Shown: positions 26,663-35,281 of the stretch, piece by piece
Numbering within the stretch: the stretch's first letter is position 1
Layout: each line of letters opens with the position of its first letter
Source of the DNA: Acidobacteria bacterium Ga0077553
GTDB taxonomy: Bacteria; Acidobacteriota; Terriglobia; Bryobacterales; Bryobacteraceae
Length of the DNA stretch: 50,857 bases
Assembly (NCBI GenBank): GCA_001464575.1
Contig: LNFE01000219.1
Location: 1-50,857, forward strand
Direction of reading: 5' to 3'
Notes under the pieces: generated by a model
The model's input: the letters and a program-made list of their open reading frames with translations, nothing else
Databases searched by the model: none
What the model was told of the DNA's origin: nothing
Translations under genes and position numbers: made by a program

Positions 26663-26694
26663 CGGTGTCTGCCCCCAGGCACACCCCGACTATT

Positions 26695-27444
26695 CTATTG
26701 CACGGGCGCCGGGCCGAACTGCGGGTCAAATCCAGTGACACTCGGAATATACAGAATGCGGCCGCAATTCTCGCAAGCGAGGAACGACGGGTGCGCGCGG
26801 AGCTCCTGCCAAAGCTGTAAACGGATCTCCATATAGCAGCCCTGGCACTGCGCGTTCACCACCTCTACCGCCACCACGCCGTTCTTGTGTTTCTTGCGCA
26901 GGCGTTCATAAACACTCGTCACCTGCGGCGTCAGCGTCGCCAAGGTCGTCTTCCGCTGCTCGGCCAACGACGCCAGCTCTGCCAGCCCGGCCTTATGCCG
27001 CGCAAGCGCCTGCTGCCGTTCCGCCTCGAAATTCTTCTGCATGGCCAGCAGCTTGCCCTTCGCCACGGCAATGTCGGCCCGCAGCTGCTCCTCTTCCATC
27101 AGCAGCTCCAACTCGCGCTCTTCCGCCTTGGCGATCGCCTGCTCGGCCCACGTAATCTCGTGTTCCAACGCCTGCGTCTGCGTCAGGTTCTGTGCCTCGT
27201 TCAGCTGCTTCTTCAGCTTCACGATCTTGCTCTTGTGGAGCTCCACGTCGCCTTCGAGTTTGCGGCGTTCCGACTCGTCGGCCTTCAGCTTCGCTTCGAG
27301 CGTGGCCAGGCTCTTTGTTTGCGCGGCAACCTCTTTCTGCAGGGCATCCAGCCGCTTCGGCAGTTCGGCCAGTTCGGTCTCGAGCCGCGTCACGGCATGG
27401 TCACAATCCTGCAGGCGGACCAACGCTTGCACTTCGGGTAGCAT
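26695..27444 (-). CDS. Coiled-coil protein with C4-type zinc ribbon
   Basis: 249 residues. Residues 10-175 form a long antiparallel coiled coil rich in E, K, L and Q. The C-terminal 60 residues hold a zinc ribbon with two CxxC pairs (AQCQGCYMEI and ACENCGRILY). This is the DUF164/C4-type zinc-ribbon family, found widely in bacteria and often named a putative nucleic-acid-binding protein; its role is undefined. ATG 27444 lies 2 bp after the murJ stop. It belongs to the six-gene minus-strand run, though nothing ties it functionally to the cytochrome-like genes that follow. Confidence 0.9.
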   Translation of the reverse strand: MLPEVQALVRLQDCDHAVTRLETELAELPKRLDALQKEVAAQTKSLATLEAKLKADESERRKLEGDVELHKSKIVKLKKQLNEAQNLTQTQALEHEITWAEQAIAKAEERELELLMEEEQLRADIAVAKGKLLAMQKNFEAERQQALARHKAGLAELASLAEQRKTTLATLTPQVTSVYERLRKKHKNGVVAVEVVNAQCQGCYMEIRLQLWQELRAHPSFLACENCGRILYIPSVTGFDPQFGPAPVQ

Positions 27445-27446
27445 AC

Positions 27447-29081
27447 TTAGCGGAGTCTAGCACGCAGCCGCGACAAGGGCCGTTCCAGGGCGTGCGCCGC
27501 CAACGCCATCTCCTCCACGCCCAGCATCCGGCAGGCGAAGTAGTAAACCGCCAGCCCAGATGGAATCGAAAGCGCAAGGTCGGCCAGATACCGCGTCCGC
27601 CCCGGCTCAATCCGCGAACCCACAAACCAACTCGTGGCCCAAATGGCAGCCGACATCGCCGCCGCTGCCAACAGAATCCGCAGCACGCTGGCGAGAAGCG
27701 CCCGCCCATAGATCCCCGTCATCCGGCCCTTCAATATGCTGAACAGAATCAGGCTCCCCGAAATCGCGACCACCGATGTCGACATCGCCAGCCCCGCCAG
27801 TCCGAAGCCCGTCTGCGTGGTCATCGTCGAAACCACCGCGTAGTTGATCGCGATGGAAGCCAGGCTCACAAACATCGGCGTCCGCGCATCTTTCAACGCA
27901 TAGAACGCCGGCACCAGCACCTTCAGCGCACTATATCCCGCCAGCCCAATCGCGAACCAGCCCAGCGCCAACGCCGTCTGCTGCGTATCAAAACTCGTGA
28001 ATTCGCCCCGCTCAAATAGCGCCCCGATGATCGACGGCCCCAGCACGAACAGCCCCGCCGAAGACGGAATCGTCAACAGGAACACGAGGCCTAACGATCG
28101 CGACAGCGTCCGCCGAAAATCGTCCATGTCGCCCCGCGCCGCGCTCCGCGAAATCGCCGGCAACGTCGCCCCGCCGATCGCCACCCCGAACAGCCCCAGC
28201 GGCAACTGCATCAACCGGAACGCATAGCCCAGCCAACTCATCCCGCCGTTGATCTCGGACGCGAAGCTGGTATTCACCATCACGTTGATCTGCACCGCCG
28301 CGCTGCCCAGAATCGCCGGACCCATCAGCCGCAGAATCTGCCGCAACCCCGGATGCTCCCAATCCATCGCCGGCCGGAACACAAACCCGCTCCGCACCAG
28401 CGCCGGCACCTGCGCCCCCAATTGGATGCACCCGCCCACCAGCACCCCCCAAGCCATCCCTTCAATCGTCGGAATCCCCAGGTACGGCCCCGCCACCAAC
28501 CCCAGCGTCAACCCCACCGCCAGCGACCCGACGTTGAACATCGACGACGACAGCGCCGGCAAAGCAAACTGGTTGCACGCATTCAAAATGCCCATCGCCT
28601 GCGCCGCCAATGCCACCACCAGCAGGAACGGACACATGATCCGCGTCAGCCGCACGGCCAGTTCGTGCTTGCCCGCAATCTGCCGGAACCCCGGCGCCAG
28701 CAGGTCCACCATCTCCGGCGCAAACACCATCCCGGCCATGCACAACGTCCCCACCACCAGGATGATCGCCGTCGCCACCAGATTCGCCAAATGCGCCGCG
28801 TCCTGCCGGGATTTCTTCTGCAGCGCTTCCACAAACGTCGGCACAAACGCCGAACTCAGCGCCCCTTCGGCAAACAGGTCCCGCGTCAGGTTCGGAATCC
28901 GAAAGCCCAGCAGATACGCGTCGTACGCCGCCGTCGCGCCAAAAAAATGGGCAAGCGTAATCTCACGCACCAACCCCGTCAGGCGGCTGGCCAGGACGGC
29001 GATGCTGGTAACCCCGGCCGATCTCGCCACCGATTGGCTGGACGAGACGGACCCGGGTATCTCGGCCGCATTACTGCTCAC
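27447..29081 (-). CDS. murJ: Lipid II flippase MurJ
   Basis: 544 residues, 14 predicted membrane segments, MOP/MATE-like fold. MurJ moves lipid II across the inner membrane for peptidoglycan synthesis. Family motifs are ARSAGVTSIAVLASRLTGLVREITLAHFFG at the start (first TM and its loop), LFAEGALSSAFVPTF in TM2, and VLVPAFYALKDARTPM in the second half. The start is GTG 29081, immediately after the TAA of the upstream peptidase gene (TAAGTG); no ATG exists in frame nearby. Translational coupling to that gene is likely. Confidence 0.95.
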   Translation of the reverse strand: MSSNAAEIPGSVSSSQSVARSAGVTSIAVLASRLTGLVREITLAHFFGATAAYDAYLLGFRIPNLTRDLFAEGALSSAFVPTFVEALQKKSRQDAAHLANLVATAIILVVGTLCMAGMVFAPEMVDLLAPGFRQIAGKHELAVRLTRIMCPFLLVVALAAQAMGILNACNQFALPALSSSMFNVGSLAVGLTLGLVAGPYLGIPTIEGMAWGVLVGGCIQLGAQVPALVRSGFVFRPAMDWEHPGLRQILRLMGPAILGSAAVQINVMVNTSFASEINGGMSWLGYAFRLMQLPLGLFGVAIGGATLPAISRSAARGDMDDFRRTLSRSLGLVFLLTIPSSAGLFVLGPSIIGALFERGEFTSFDTQQTALALGWFAIGLAGYSALKVLVPAFYALKDARTPMFVSLASIAINYAVVSTMTTQTGFGLAGLAMSTSVVAISGSLILFSILKGRMTGIYGRALLASVLRILLAAAAMSAAIWATSWFVGSRIEPGRTRYLADLALSIPSGLAVYYFACRMLGVEEMALAAHALERPLSRLRARLR

Positions 29082-30455
29082 TTACGCTCCGTACTGTTCA
29101 AGAAAATGGGCAACCGTGGCGATGCCTTTGTAGTAGTTCTCCACGGCAAACTTCTCATTCGGTGAATGCAGCCCATCGTCGGGCAACCCAAAACCCATCA
29201 GGATCGTGGGAATACCCAGGTGCTGGGCAAAGTCCCCCACAATCGGAATCGACCCGCCGCTGCGCACGAATACCGTCTTCCGCCCCAGCGCCTCGGCAAA
29301 GCAGCGCGCGGCCACCGCCATCGCCGGATGGTCGGGATTCACCAGCAGCCCCGGGCCCCCGCTCAGCACCCGCACCTCCACCTGCACGCCCTCCGGCAGG
29401 TTCGCCGCAATCCATTGCCGGAACGCGCCCACCACCACCTCCGGATCCTGATGCGGCACCAGCCGCATCGACACCTTCGCCACGGCCTTGGCCGGAATCA
29501 CCGTCTTCGCCCCGGCGCCCGTAAATCCGCCCGCAATCCCGTGCACCTCAAACGTCGGCCGGGCCCACGTTTTTTCAAACGTGCTCCGCCCCGGTTCGCC
29601 CGTTAACGCCGAAGAGCCCACTTCCTTCAAGTACTCGGCCTCGTCATAGGGCAGGCTCGCCCAACTCTCTACCTCGGCAGGCGAAGGCGGCGCGACCGTC
29701 TCATAGATCCCCGGAATCTGAATCGTCCCGTGGTCGTCCTTGGCCTTGGCCAGCAGCTGCGCCAGCCCGTAGACGGCGTTCGGCGCCGCGCCGCCGTAAA
29801 GGCCGGAATGCAGATCCCGCCCCGGCCCGGTGGCCTCCACTTCCATGTACACCAAACCGCGCAGCCCCACGCAAAGCGTCGGCAGGCCGGGCGCGAACAG
29901 CGCCGTATCTGAAACCAACGCCACGTCGGCCTTTAACTTCTCCGGGTTCTCGGCCACAAACTTGGCCACCGATTTGCCGCCGATCTCTTCCTCGCCTTCA
30001 ATCAGGAACTTCACGTTCAGTGGCAGTTTGCCGTTCAGCGCGCGCAAGGCCTCAATCGCCTTGATGTGCGTATAAAACTGCCCCTTGTCGTCGGCCGAGC
30101 CCCGGGCGTAGATGTTGCCGTTCTCAATCACCGGTTCAAACGGCGGCGAGTTCCAGAGTTCCAGCGGGTCTGGCGGCTGCACGTCATAGTGCCCGTAGCA
30201 GAGCACGGTCGGCTTGCCCGGCGCGGCGAGGCTTTCCGCATAGACCAGCGGGTGACCCGCGGTCGGAATGATTTCAACATGCGGCATGCCGGCCGCCCGG
30301 AGTGCGGCAGCCGTAAACTCGGCGGCGCTCAAAACGTCCGGCTGATGCTCCGGCAGCGTACTCACGCTGGGGATGCGGAGAAAGTCGAGCAACTCGCTCA
30401 GCAAGCGCTCTTGCTGGGCGGACACGTATGCGGAAATCGCTTCAAAACCTACCAT
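29082..30455 (-). CDS. M20-family dipeptidase
   Basis: 457 residues, full length for M20 peptidases. It should be a cytoplasmic di-zinc peptidase cleaving dipeptides or small peptides. Zinc ligands and catalytic residues are all visible: GHYDVQP (His and catalytic Asp), RGSADDKGQ (bridging Asp), EGEEEIGGKS (catalytic Glu plus Glu ligand), SDTALF (Asp) and LHSPNEKF (His). The lid and dimerisation domain is in the middle (LHSGLYGGAAPNAV). GGAGG lies eight bases before ATG 30455, so I prefer it to the ATG five codons upstream. The start is 21 bp from that of the divergent FAD oxidoreductase. It is first gene of the minus-strand run leading to murJ. Confidence 0.93.
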   Translation of the reverse strand: MVGFEAISAYVSAQQERLLSELLDFLRIPSVSTLPEHQPDVLSAAEFTAAALRAAGMPHVEIIPTAGHPLVYAESLAAPGKPTVLCYGHYDVQPPDPLELWNSPPFEPVIENGNIYARGSADDKGQFYTHIKAIEALRALNGKLPLNVKFLIEGEEEIGGKSVAKFVAENPEKLKADVALVSDTALFAPGLPTLCVGLRGLVYMEVEATGPGRDLHSGLYGGAAPNAVYGLAQLLAKAKDDHGTIQIPGIYETVAPPSPAEVESWASLPYDEAEYLKEVGSSALTGEPGRSTFEKTWARPTFEVHGIAGGFTGAGAKTVIPAKAVAKVSMRLVPHQDPEVVVGAFRQWIAANLPEGVQVEVRVLSGGPGLLVNPDHPAMAVAARCFAEALGRKTVFVRSGGSIPIVGDFAQHLGIPTILMGFGLPDDGLHSPNEKFAVENYYKGIATVAHFLEQYGA

Positions 30456-30476
30456 GACGGGAACCTCCATTCTACG

Positions 30477-32144
30477 ATGGTAAAGATGCTCTCCCGTCGA
30501 ACCCTTTTGCAAATTCTCGCGGCCAGCCCCGCAATTGCCGCTGGCCGGGACCTGCGCGCCGATGTCGCCATCCTGGGCGCCAGCACCGGTGGCGTCGCCG
30601 CGGCACTCGCCGCCCTCCGCAACGGGATGCGCGTCGTCTTGACCGAAGAGACCGATTGGGTCGGCGGGCAGCTCACCTCCCAACTCGTGCCCCCCGACGA
30701 GCACCCGTGGGTGGAGAACTTCGGCGGCACGCAACTCTACCGCCAATACCGCCGCGCCGTGCGCCAGTATTACCGCGATCACTATCCCCTCACCGCCGAA
30801 GCCCGCGCCCGCGAGCACCTCAACCCCGGCGACGGCTCCGTCTCCCGCATCACCCACGAACCGCCCGTCTCCCTCCACGTCCTCGAAGCCCTGCTCGCCC
30901 CCTGGATCAGCGCCGGCCAGCTCACCGTCCTCCTCCAGCACAAGCCTCTCAAGGCGGACGTCAACGGCGATCGCATCCGCGCCGTCACCGTCAAGAGCCT
31001 CGCCACCGGCCGCGAACTCACCCTCACCGCCCCCTACTTCATTGACGCGACCGAACTCGGCGACCTCTTCCCCCTCACCAAGACCGAATACGTCGTCGGC
31101 TTCGAATCGAAGAAGCAGACCGGCGAACCCCACGCCCCCGAAACCGCCCAGCCCCAGAACCATCAGGCCTTCACCGTCTGCTACGCCATCGACTACCGCG
31201 AAGGCGAAGACCACACCATCGACAAGCCCGCCGAATACGCCTTCTGGCGCGACTACGTGCCGAAGATGACCCCGCCCTGGCCTGGCAAACTCCTCGGCTG
31301 GGCCATGTCCAATCCCATCACCCTCGAGCCCCGCGCGGTCACCTTCGACCCCCGCGAACGCTCCGGCCGCCCCGGCCCGCTCAACCTTTGGCTCTACCGC
31401 CGCATCGCCAACAAAGCCAACTTCGCTGGCGCCTACAACGACATCTCTCTCATCAATTGGCCGCAGAACGATTACTGGCTTGGCAACCTCTGCGAGGTGC
31501 CCGAAGCCGAGGCCGCCAGACACCTCGCCCGCGGCAAGCAGCTTTCTCTCAGCCTGCTCTACTGGATGCAAACCGAGTGTCCCCGCGAAGATGGCAAGCA
31601 AGGTTGGCCCGGCCTCCGCCTCCGCTACGACCTCGCCGGCACCGAAGACGGCTTGGCCAAGTACCCCTACATCCGCGAGTCCCGCCGGATCAAGGCCGAG
31701 TTCACCGTGCTCGAACAGCACGTCGGCACCGAAGCCCGCCGCCAGGTCGCCGGCCCCGAAGCCGGCGCCGCTGAGTTCGCCGACACCGTCGGCATCGGCA
31801 GCTACCGCATCGACCTCCACCCCTCTTCGGGTGGCGACAACTATGTCGACGTGAGCTCGCTACCCTTCCAGATTCCGATGGGCGCCCTCATCCCCCAGCG
31901 CGTCGAAAACCTGCTAGCCGGCTGCAAGAACCTTGGCGTCACCCACATCACCAACGGCTGCTATCGCCTGCATCCCGTCGAATGGAACATCGGCGAGTCC
32001 GCCGGCCAGATCGCGGCCGAAGCCGTCCGTACCGGGAACCCGCCGCGCAAAATCCGCAACGACAAAAAACTGCTCGCCGAACTGCAAGCCCGCATGACGG
32101 CGCAGGGCATCGAATTGGCTTGGCCCAAACCGACGCCCCGCTAA
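30477..32144 (+). CDS. FAD-dependent oxidoreductase (FAD_oxidored family), secreted
   Basis: 555 residues. A hydrophobic N-terminus (SRRTLLQILAASPAIAAG) with a twin Arg suggests Tat export of a folded flavoprotein. Next comes the dinucleotide-binding segment VAILGASTGGVAAALAALRNG, where the glycines are slightly unusual (GASTGG), and then the family block TEETDWVGGQLTSQ. C-terminal conserved blocks include GIGSYRIDLHPSSGG, VSSLPFQIPMGALIP, LLAGCKNLGVTHITNG and RLHPVEWNIGESAG. The PF12831 group is common in Acidobacteriota and often linked with carbohydrate or polyol oxidation, but the substrate is unknown. ATG 30486 is an alternative start. The TAA is 7 bp from the TonB receptor stop. Confidence 0.88.
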   Translation: MVKMLSRRTLLQILAASPAIAAGRDLRADVAILGASTGGVAAALAALRNGMRVVLTEETDWVGGQLTSQLVPPDEHPWVENFGGTQLYRQYRRAVRQYYRDHYPLTAEARAREHLNPGDGSVSRITHEPPVSLHVLEALLAPWISAGQLTVLLQHKPLKADVNGDRIRAVTVKSLATGRELTLTAPYFIDATELGDLFPLTKTEYVVGFESKKQTGEPHAPETAQPQNHQAFTVCYAIDYREGEDHTIDKPAEYAFWRDYVPKMTPPWPGKLLGWAMSNPITLEPRAVTFDPRERSGRPGPLNLWLYRRIANKANFAGAYNDISLINWPQNDYWLGNLCEVPEAEAARHLARGKQLSLSLLYWMQTECPREDGKQGWPGLRLRYDLAGTEDGLAKYPYIRESRRIKAEFTVLEQHVGTEARRQVAGPEAGAAEFADTVGIGSYRIDLHPSSGGDNYVDVSSLPFQIPMGALIPQRVENLLAGCKNLGVTHITNGCYRLHPVEWNIGESAGQIAAEAVRTGNPPRKIRNDKKLLAELQARMTAQGIELAWPKPTPR

Positions 32145-32151
32145 CCGAACT

Positions 32152-35100
32152 TTAGAAGAAGAACCGCAACGCGAACTGCACCTGCCGCGGATTCCCCACC
32201 TGCTGATTGTTCCGGTCATAGTTGCCATCGGCCAACCGGAGCCGCATGAACCGGGCGTCGATCGGAGCCAACTGCCCGGTCGCCGCCAGAACACCCGGAC
32301 CGTAGATCCCCGCGCCGCCCGCGAAGACGACGTTGTCGGCATTAAACAGGTTGAAGAACTCCACCGAGAACTGGATCTTCGTCCGCTCCGACATCACGTT
32401 GAAGCTTTTCATCACGCGCATATCCACGTTGCTGGTGCTGCGATTGCGGAAGCTATTCCGCAGCATCGGCTGGCCCGCCGCCAGGAAGGGCCGGTCGTTA
32501 TTGTTCCCGTCGCCGTTCAGGTCGCTGCCCGCGGTCGCGTTAAACGGCAGGCCGGAGCGGGCCCGGAAGATGCCGCTGACTTCAAAGCCCCAGGGCAGGG
32601 AATAGGTCCCGTTCGAAGTGAACTGATGCCGGATGTCGGTGTTGGAGTAGTTGTACTCGCGCCGCAGGTCGAACGAGTTCTCATAGACAAAACCGCCGGC
32701 ATCGCGTTCGTTGTCGTCGTCCGAGAAGTTCTCCGCCAAAGTGTAGAACGACTGGAACTGGAACTTATTCCGGCGGTATTGGGCCGAGAACGTCGCCGCG
32801 CGATACATGCCCCGCGAAGAGCTTTCCCGAACCGTGAACTGATTGATGCCGGCGATGGGCCGGGCGCCGAAAAACGGCCGTTGCGAAAGGTCCGTGGGGC
32901 GGATGGTCGGAACGGGCAGGTTGAAGTTCCGGTTCCGCATTAGGTGGGCGGTGTTGACGTAGTGCAGCTGCACCCCGGTCGTAAAGCCCTTAAACAGCTC
33001 CGACTCCGCACCGAGACCCATCTGGAACGCCCGCGGGTTTTCAAAATCCGCCGCCATGGCCAGAACGTTGGCATTGGCGAAGGGATCGCGCGCCGTGCCA
33101 CCCGCCGCAAATGTCGCCGCGGACTGCAGCTGTTCGATGCTGAGCACCGGGAGCTGATCAATCGGTGTCCGGTTCAAATCGACGCCCGCGCGGAGCATCG
33201 CCTGATAGATGGTTAATTGGCCGGGCAGATTGCCAAACTGGAGCGAGACGTCGCCCGGAGGCAGCCGGAAATTGTTCACCGCGCCAGCAAAGCTCAGCAT
33301 CGGCGTCGCGCCATAAAAAAGACCCGTAAACCCGCGGATAACCAGCTTCGTCGGCTGGTTCAGCGGGCTGTAGGCAAAGCCGAACCGGGGCATCCACTGG
33401 TTGGTCGCATTGGGGATCGACGTGACGTTGGTCACCGAACCAATCGGAACGGTGATGTTATTCAGCCGGCTGATCAGATTCGTGTTGTTCGCTTCGACGG
33501 TGGGGTTGTACTGCCCTTCCCAGCGCAATCCCAGATCGATTTTGAACTTCCGGGTAATGTTCCAGGAATCCTGCGCGAAGAACGAAAGCTGCCGGACGTC
33601 AAATGCCGCGGCGCCGTTGCCGATCGCCCGGGCGTATGTGGCGGCAGGAATGTCAAACCGGTTGACGCCATTCGTACCATTGGCGCTCATCGTCCGCAGA
33701 ATCGCATTCAAATCCGTGGTCGCAAAGCCGAACGTACCGAACTGATTGAACGCAAACGTCTGGCTAGCGCTCAGGAAGTTCAGATCAACGCCCACTTTAA
33801 TCGTATGGCGGCCGCGAGTCATCGAAATCGCGTCGGAGATCTGCCAGCGCTTGTCGCTCTGCGTGGTGGGCAGGAAGTTGCGGGTGCCAAAAGCGCCAAT
33901 GGTGTTTGTTACGAGCGGCAGGCTGGAGTTCGCCAAGCGGGGGCGGACTTCCGCCGATCCCGTAAAGCGGAAATCGTTCACCGTCGTCGCCGAGAACAGC
34001 TTGGTGTACTGCGCGTTGCCATTGTGAATGCCGTCCTTCTCCTGGCCTTCATTCGAAAGGGCAGCGTTGCTGAACGGGTTTACCGCCGCGCCGGTGGTCA
34101 CGGCGTTGTCCTCGGTCGAGCGCGAGTTGTTATACCGCAGGGTCAACCGGTCGCCGGAGGCGAACTGATAGTCCGTCTTCGCCGTAAAAGCTGTCGCTCG
34201 GTTGGTCTGCTCGAAGGGCCGTTCCAAGCTCTTGTAGTAGTCATAAGCCACCCGCGTTTCCGGCGTCGGTGCAAACGACGCCAACTGCGGGAACAGTGTC
34301 TGCCGCGGAATCTCCGACCGCTGGCTCTCAATGGCCCCAAAGTAGAAGAGTTTGTTCTTGATAATCGGTCCACCCACGCCGCCGCCAAACTGCTGCAGCG
34401 TCTCGGAGGGCTTCACCAGGAAGATCGGGCTCTCGGCGCTTAACGTCCGGTGCCGGATCTGATAAAACGCCTCGCCGTGCACATCGTTGCCACCCGACTT
34501 CGTAATCGTGTTCATGATGCCGCCCGTCGAACGGCCATACTCCGCCGTGTAGCCGGTCGGAACCACCTGAAACTCCTGAATGGCCGCCTGCGGAACCGTG
34601 ATGATGGAGCCGGAGCGCTCACCGCCGCGGATGCCGCCGAAAAACGGCTGGTTATAGTCCGCGCCGTCGAGCATGATGTTCGAATAGATCGCCCGCTGCC
34701 CGGCAAAGGAGATCTGGCCGCGCGTCGCGTTGTCCACTTGCACCGTCGGCGTCAGAAGCGCGAAATCCTGGAACCGCCGTCCATTGATCGGCAGGCTGGT
34801 AATGGCGATGTTATTCACGGTGGCCGTCTGCGCCGCCGTCTGCACGTCAATCAACGTCTCGCCCACTTCCACCACCGTCGACGTCGCCTGAATCGCCAGC
34901 CGCACGTCAATCCGTGCCGCCGATCCTACCGTCAACGTCACCCCCGTCAGCTTCGTCTCCGCAAACGAAGGACTCGTCACCGCAATCTCGTAAACACCCG
35001 GATCGAGCAGCGACGCCCGGTACTCGCCTTCATCATTCGACTTCAGGTCGCGCAGCAATCCAGTGTTCGTGTTCTTAATCTTGATGGAGGCGTTCGGAAC

Positions 35101-35220
35101 CGCCGCGCCGTTCGGATCAAAAATGGTGCCAGAAACCTGGGCTTTGTTGGCGTCAGTCTGGGCCGCCAAATGGCAACCGAGCAGTAAGAGCATGCAAACG
35201 ATACGGACGGCGAGAACCAT
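32152..35220 (-). CDS. TonB-dependent receptor, Oar-like, with carboxypeptidase-regulatory N-domain
   Basis: 1022 residues. The signal peptide (IVCMLLLLGCHLAAQ) precedes a carboxypeptidase-regulatory/CnaB-like domain (about 28-112; GTIFDPNGAAVPNASIKIKN), then a plug region (about 120-240; LPINGRRFQDFALLTP, GQRAIYSNIMLDGADY, VPTGYTAEYGRSTGGIMN) and a 22-strand-type barrel ending in ALRFFF, the C-terminal aromatic signature of outer-membrane proteins. This is the expanded SusC-unlike, Oar-like group that dominates Solibacter-type genomes. The ligand is likely a plant or microbial glycan or a peptide, but not readable. No TonB box is obvious after the signal. AGGAGA nine bases before the ATG is a good ribosome-binding site. 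It is separated from the HupE-like gene by 61 bp. Confidence 0.94.
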   Translation of the reverse strand: MVLAVRIVCMLLLLGCHLAAQTDANKAQVSGTIFDPNGAAVPNASIKIKNTNTGLLRDLKSNDEGEYRASLLDPGVYEIAVTSPSFAETKLTGVTLTVGSAARIDVRLAIQATSTVVEVGETLIDVQTAAQTATVNNIAITSLPINGRRFQDFALLTPTVQVDNATRGQISFAGQRAIYSNIMLDGADYNQPFFGGIRGGERSGSIITVPQAAIQEFQVVPTGYTAEYGRSTGGIMNTITKSGGNDVHGEAFYQIRHRTLSAESPIFLVKPSETLQQFGGGVGGPIIKNKLFYFGAIESQRSEIPRQTLFPQLASFAPTPETRVAYDYYKSLERPFEQTNRATAFTAKTDYQFASGDRLTLRYNNSRSTEDNAVTTGAAVNPFSNAALSNEGQEKDGIHNGNAQYTKLFSATTVNDFRFTGSAEVRPRLANSSLPLVTNTIGAFGTRNFLPTTQSDKRWQISDAISMTRGRHTIKVGVDLNFLSASQTFAFNQFGTFGFATTDLNAILRTMSANGTNGVNRFDIPAATYARAIGNGAAAFDVRQLSFFAQDSWNITRKFKIDLGLRWEGQYNPTVEANNTNLISRLNNITVPIGSVTNVTSIPNATNQWMPRFGFAYSPLNQPTKLVIRGFTGLFYGATPMLSFAGAVNNFRLPPGDVSLQFGNLPGQLTIYQAMLRAGVDLNRTPIDQLPVLSIEQLQSAATFAAGGTARDPFANANVLAMAADFENPRAFQMGLGAESELFKGFTTGVQLHYVNTAHLMRNRNFNLPVPTIRPTDLSQRPFFGARPIAGINQFTVRESSSRGMYRAATFSAQYRRNKFQFQSFYTLAENFSDDDNERDAGGFVYENSFDLRREYNYSNTDIRHQFTSNGTYSLPWGFEVSGIFRARSGLPFNATAGSDLNGDGNNNDRPFLAAGQPMLRNSFRNRSTSNVDMRVMKSFNVMSERTKIQFSVEFFNLFNADNVVFAGGAGIYGPGVLAATGQLAPIDARFMRLRLADGNYDRNNQQVGNPRQVQFALRFFF

Positions 35221-35281
35221 GGTTCGACTTCTCCTGAGAATGAAATATCTTCCAGCGTAACGAAACGAAGTTTCAATTTGA

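Noticed and set aside
30456-31820. Open minus-strand frame extending the M20 peptidase far upstream
   Set aside because: It lies opposite the FAD oxidoreductase, reads as Gly/Ala/Val-rich low-complexity protein and is typical of GC-rich antisense frames; GGAGG before ATG 30455 fixes the real start.
35262-35274. GAAAC-GAA-GTTTC inverted repeat before the TonB receptor gene
   Set aside because: The 5-bp arms with a 3-bp loop are too short to separate from chance without conservation data.
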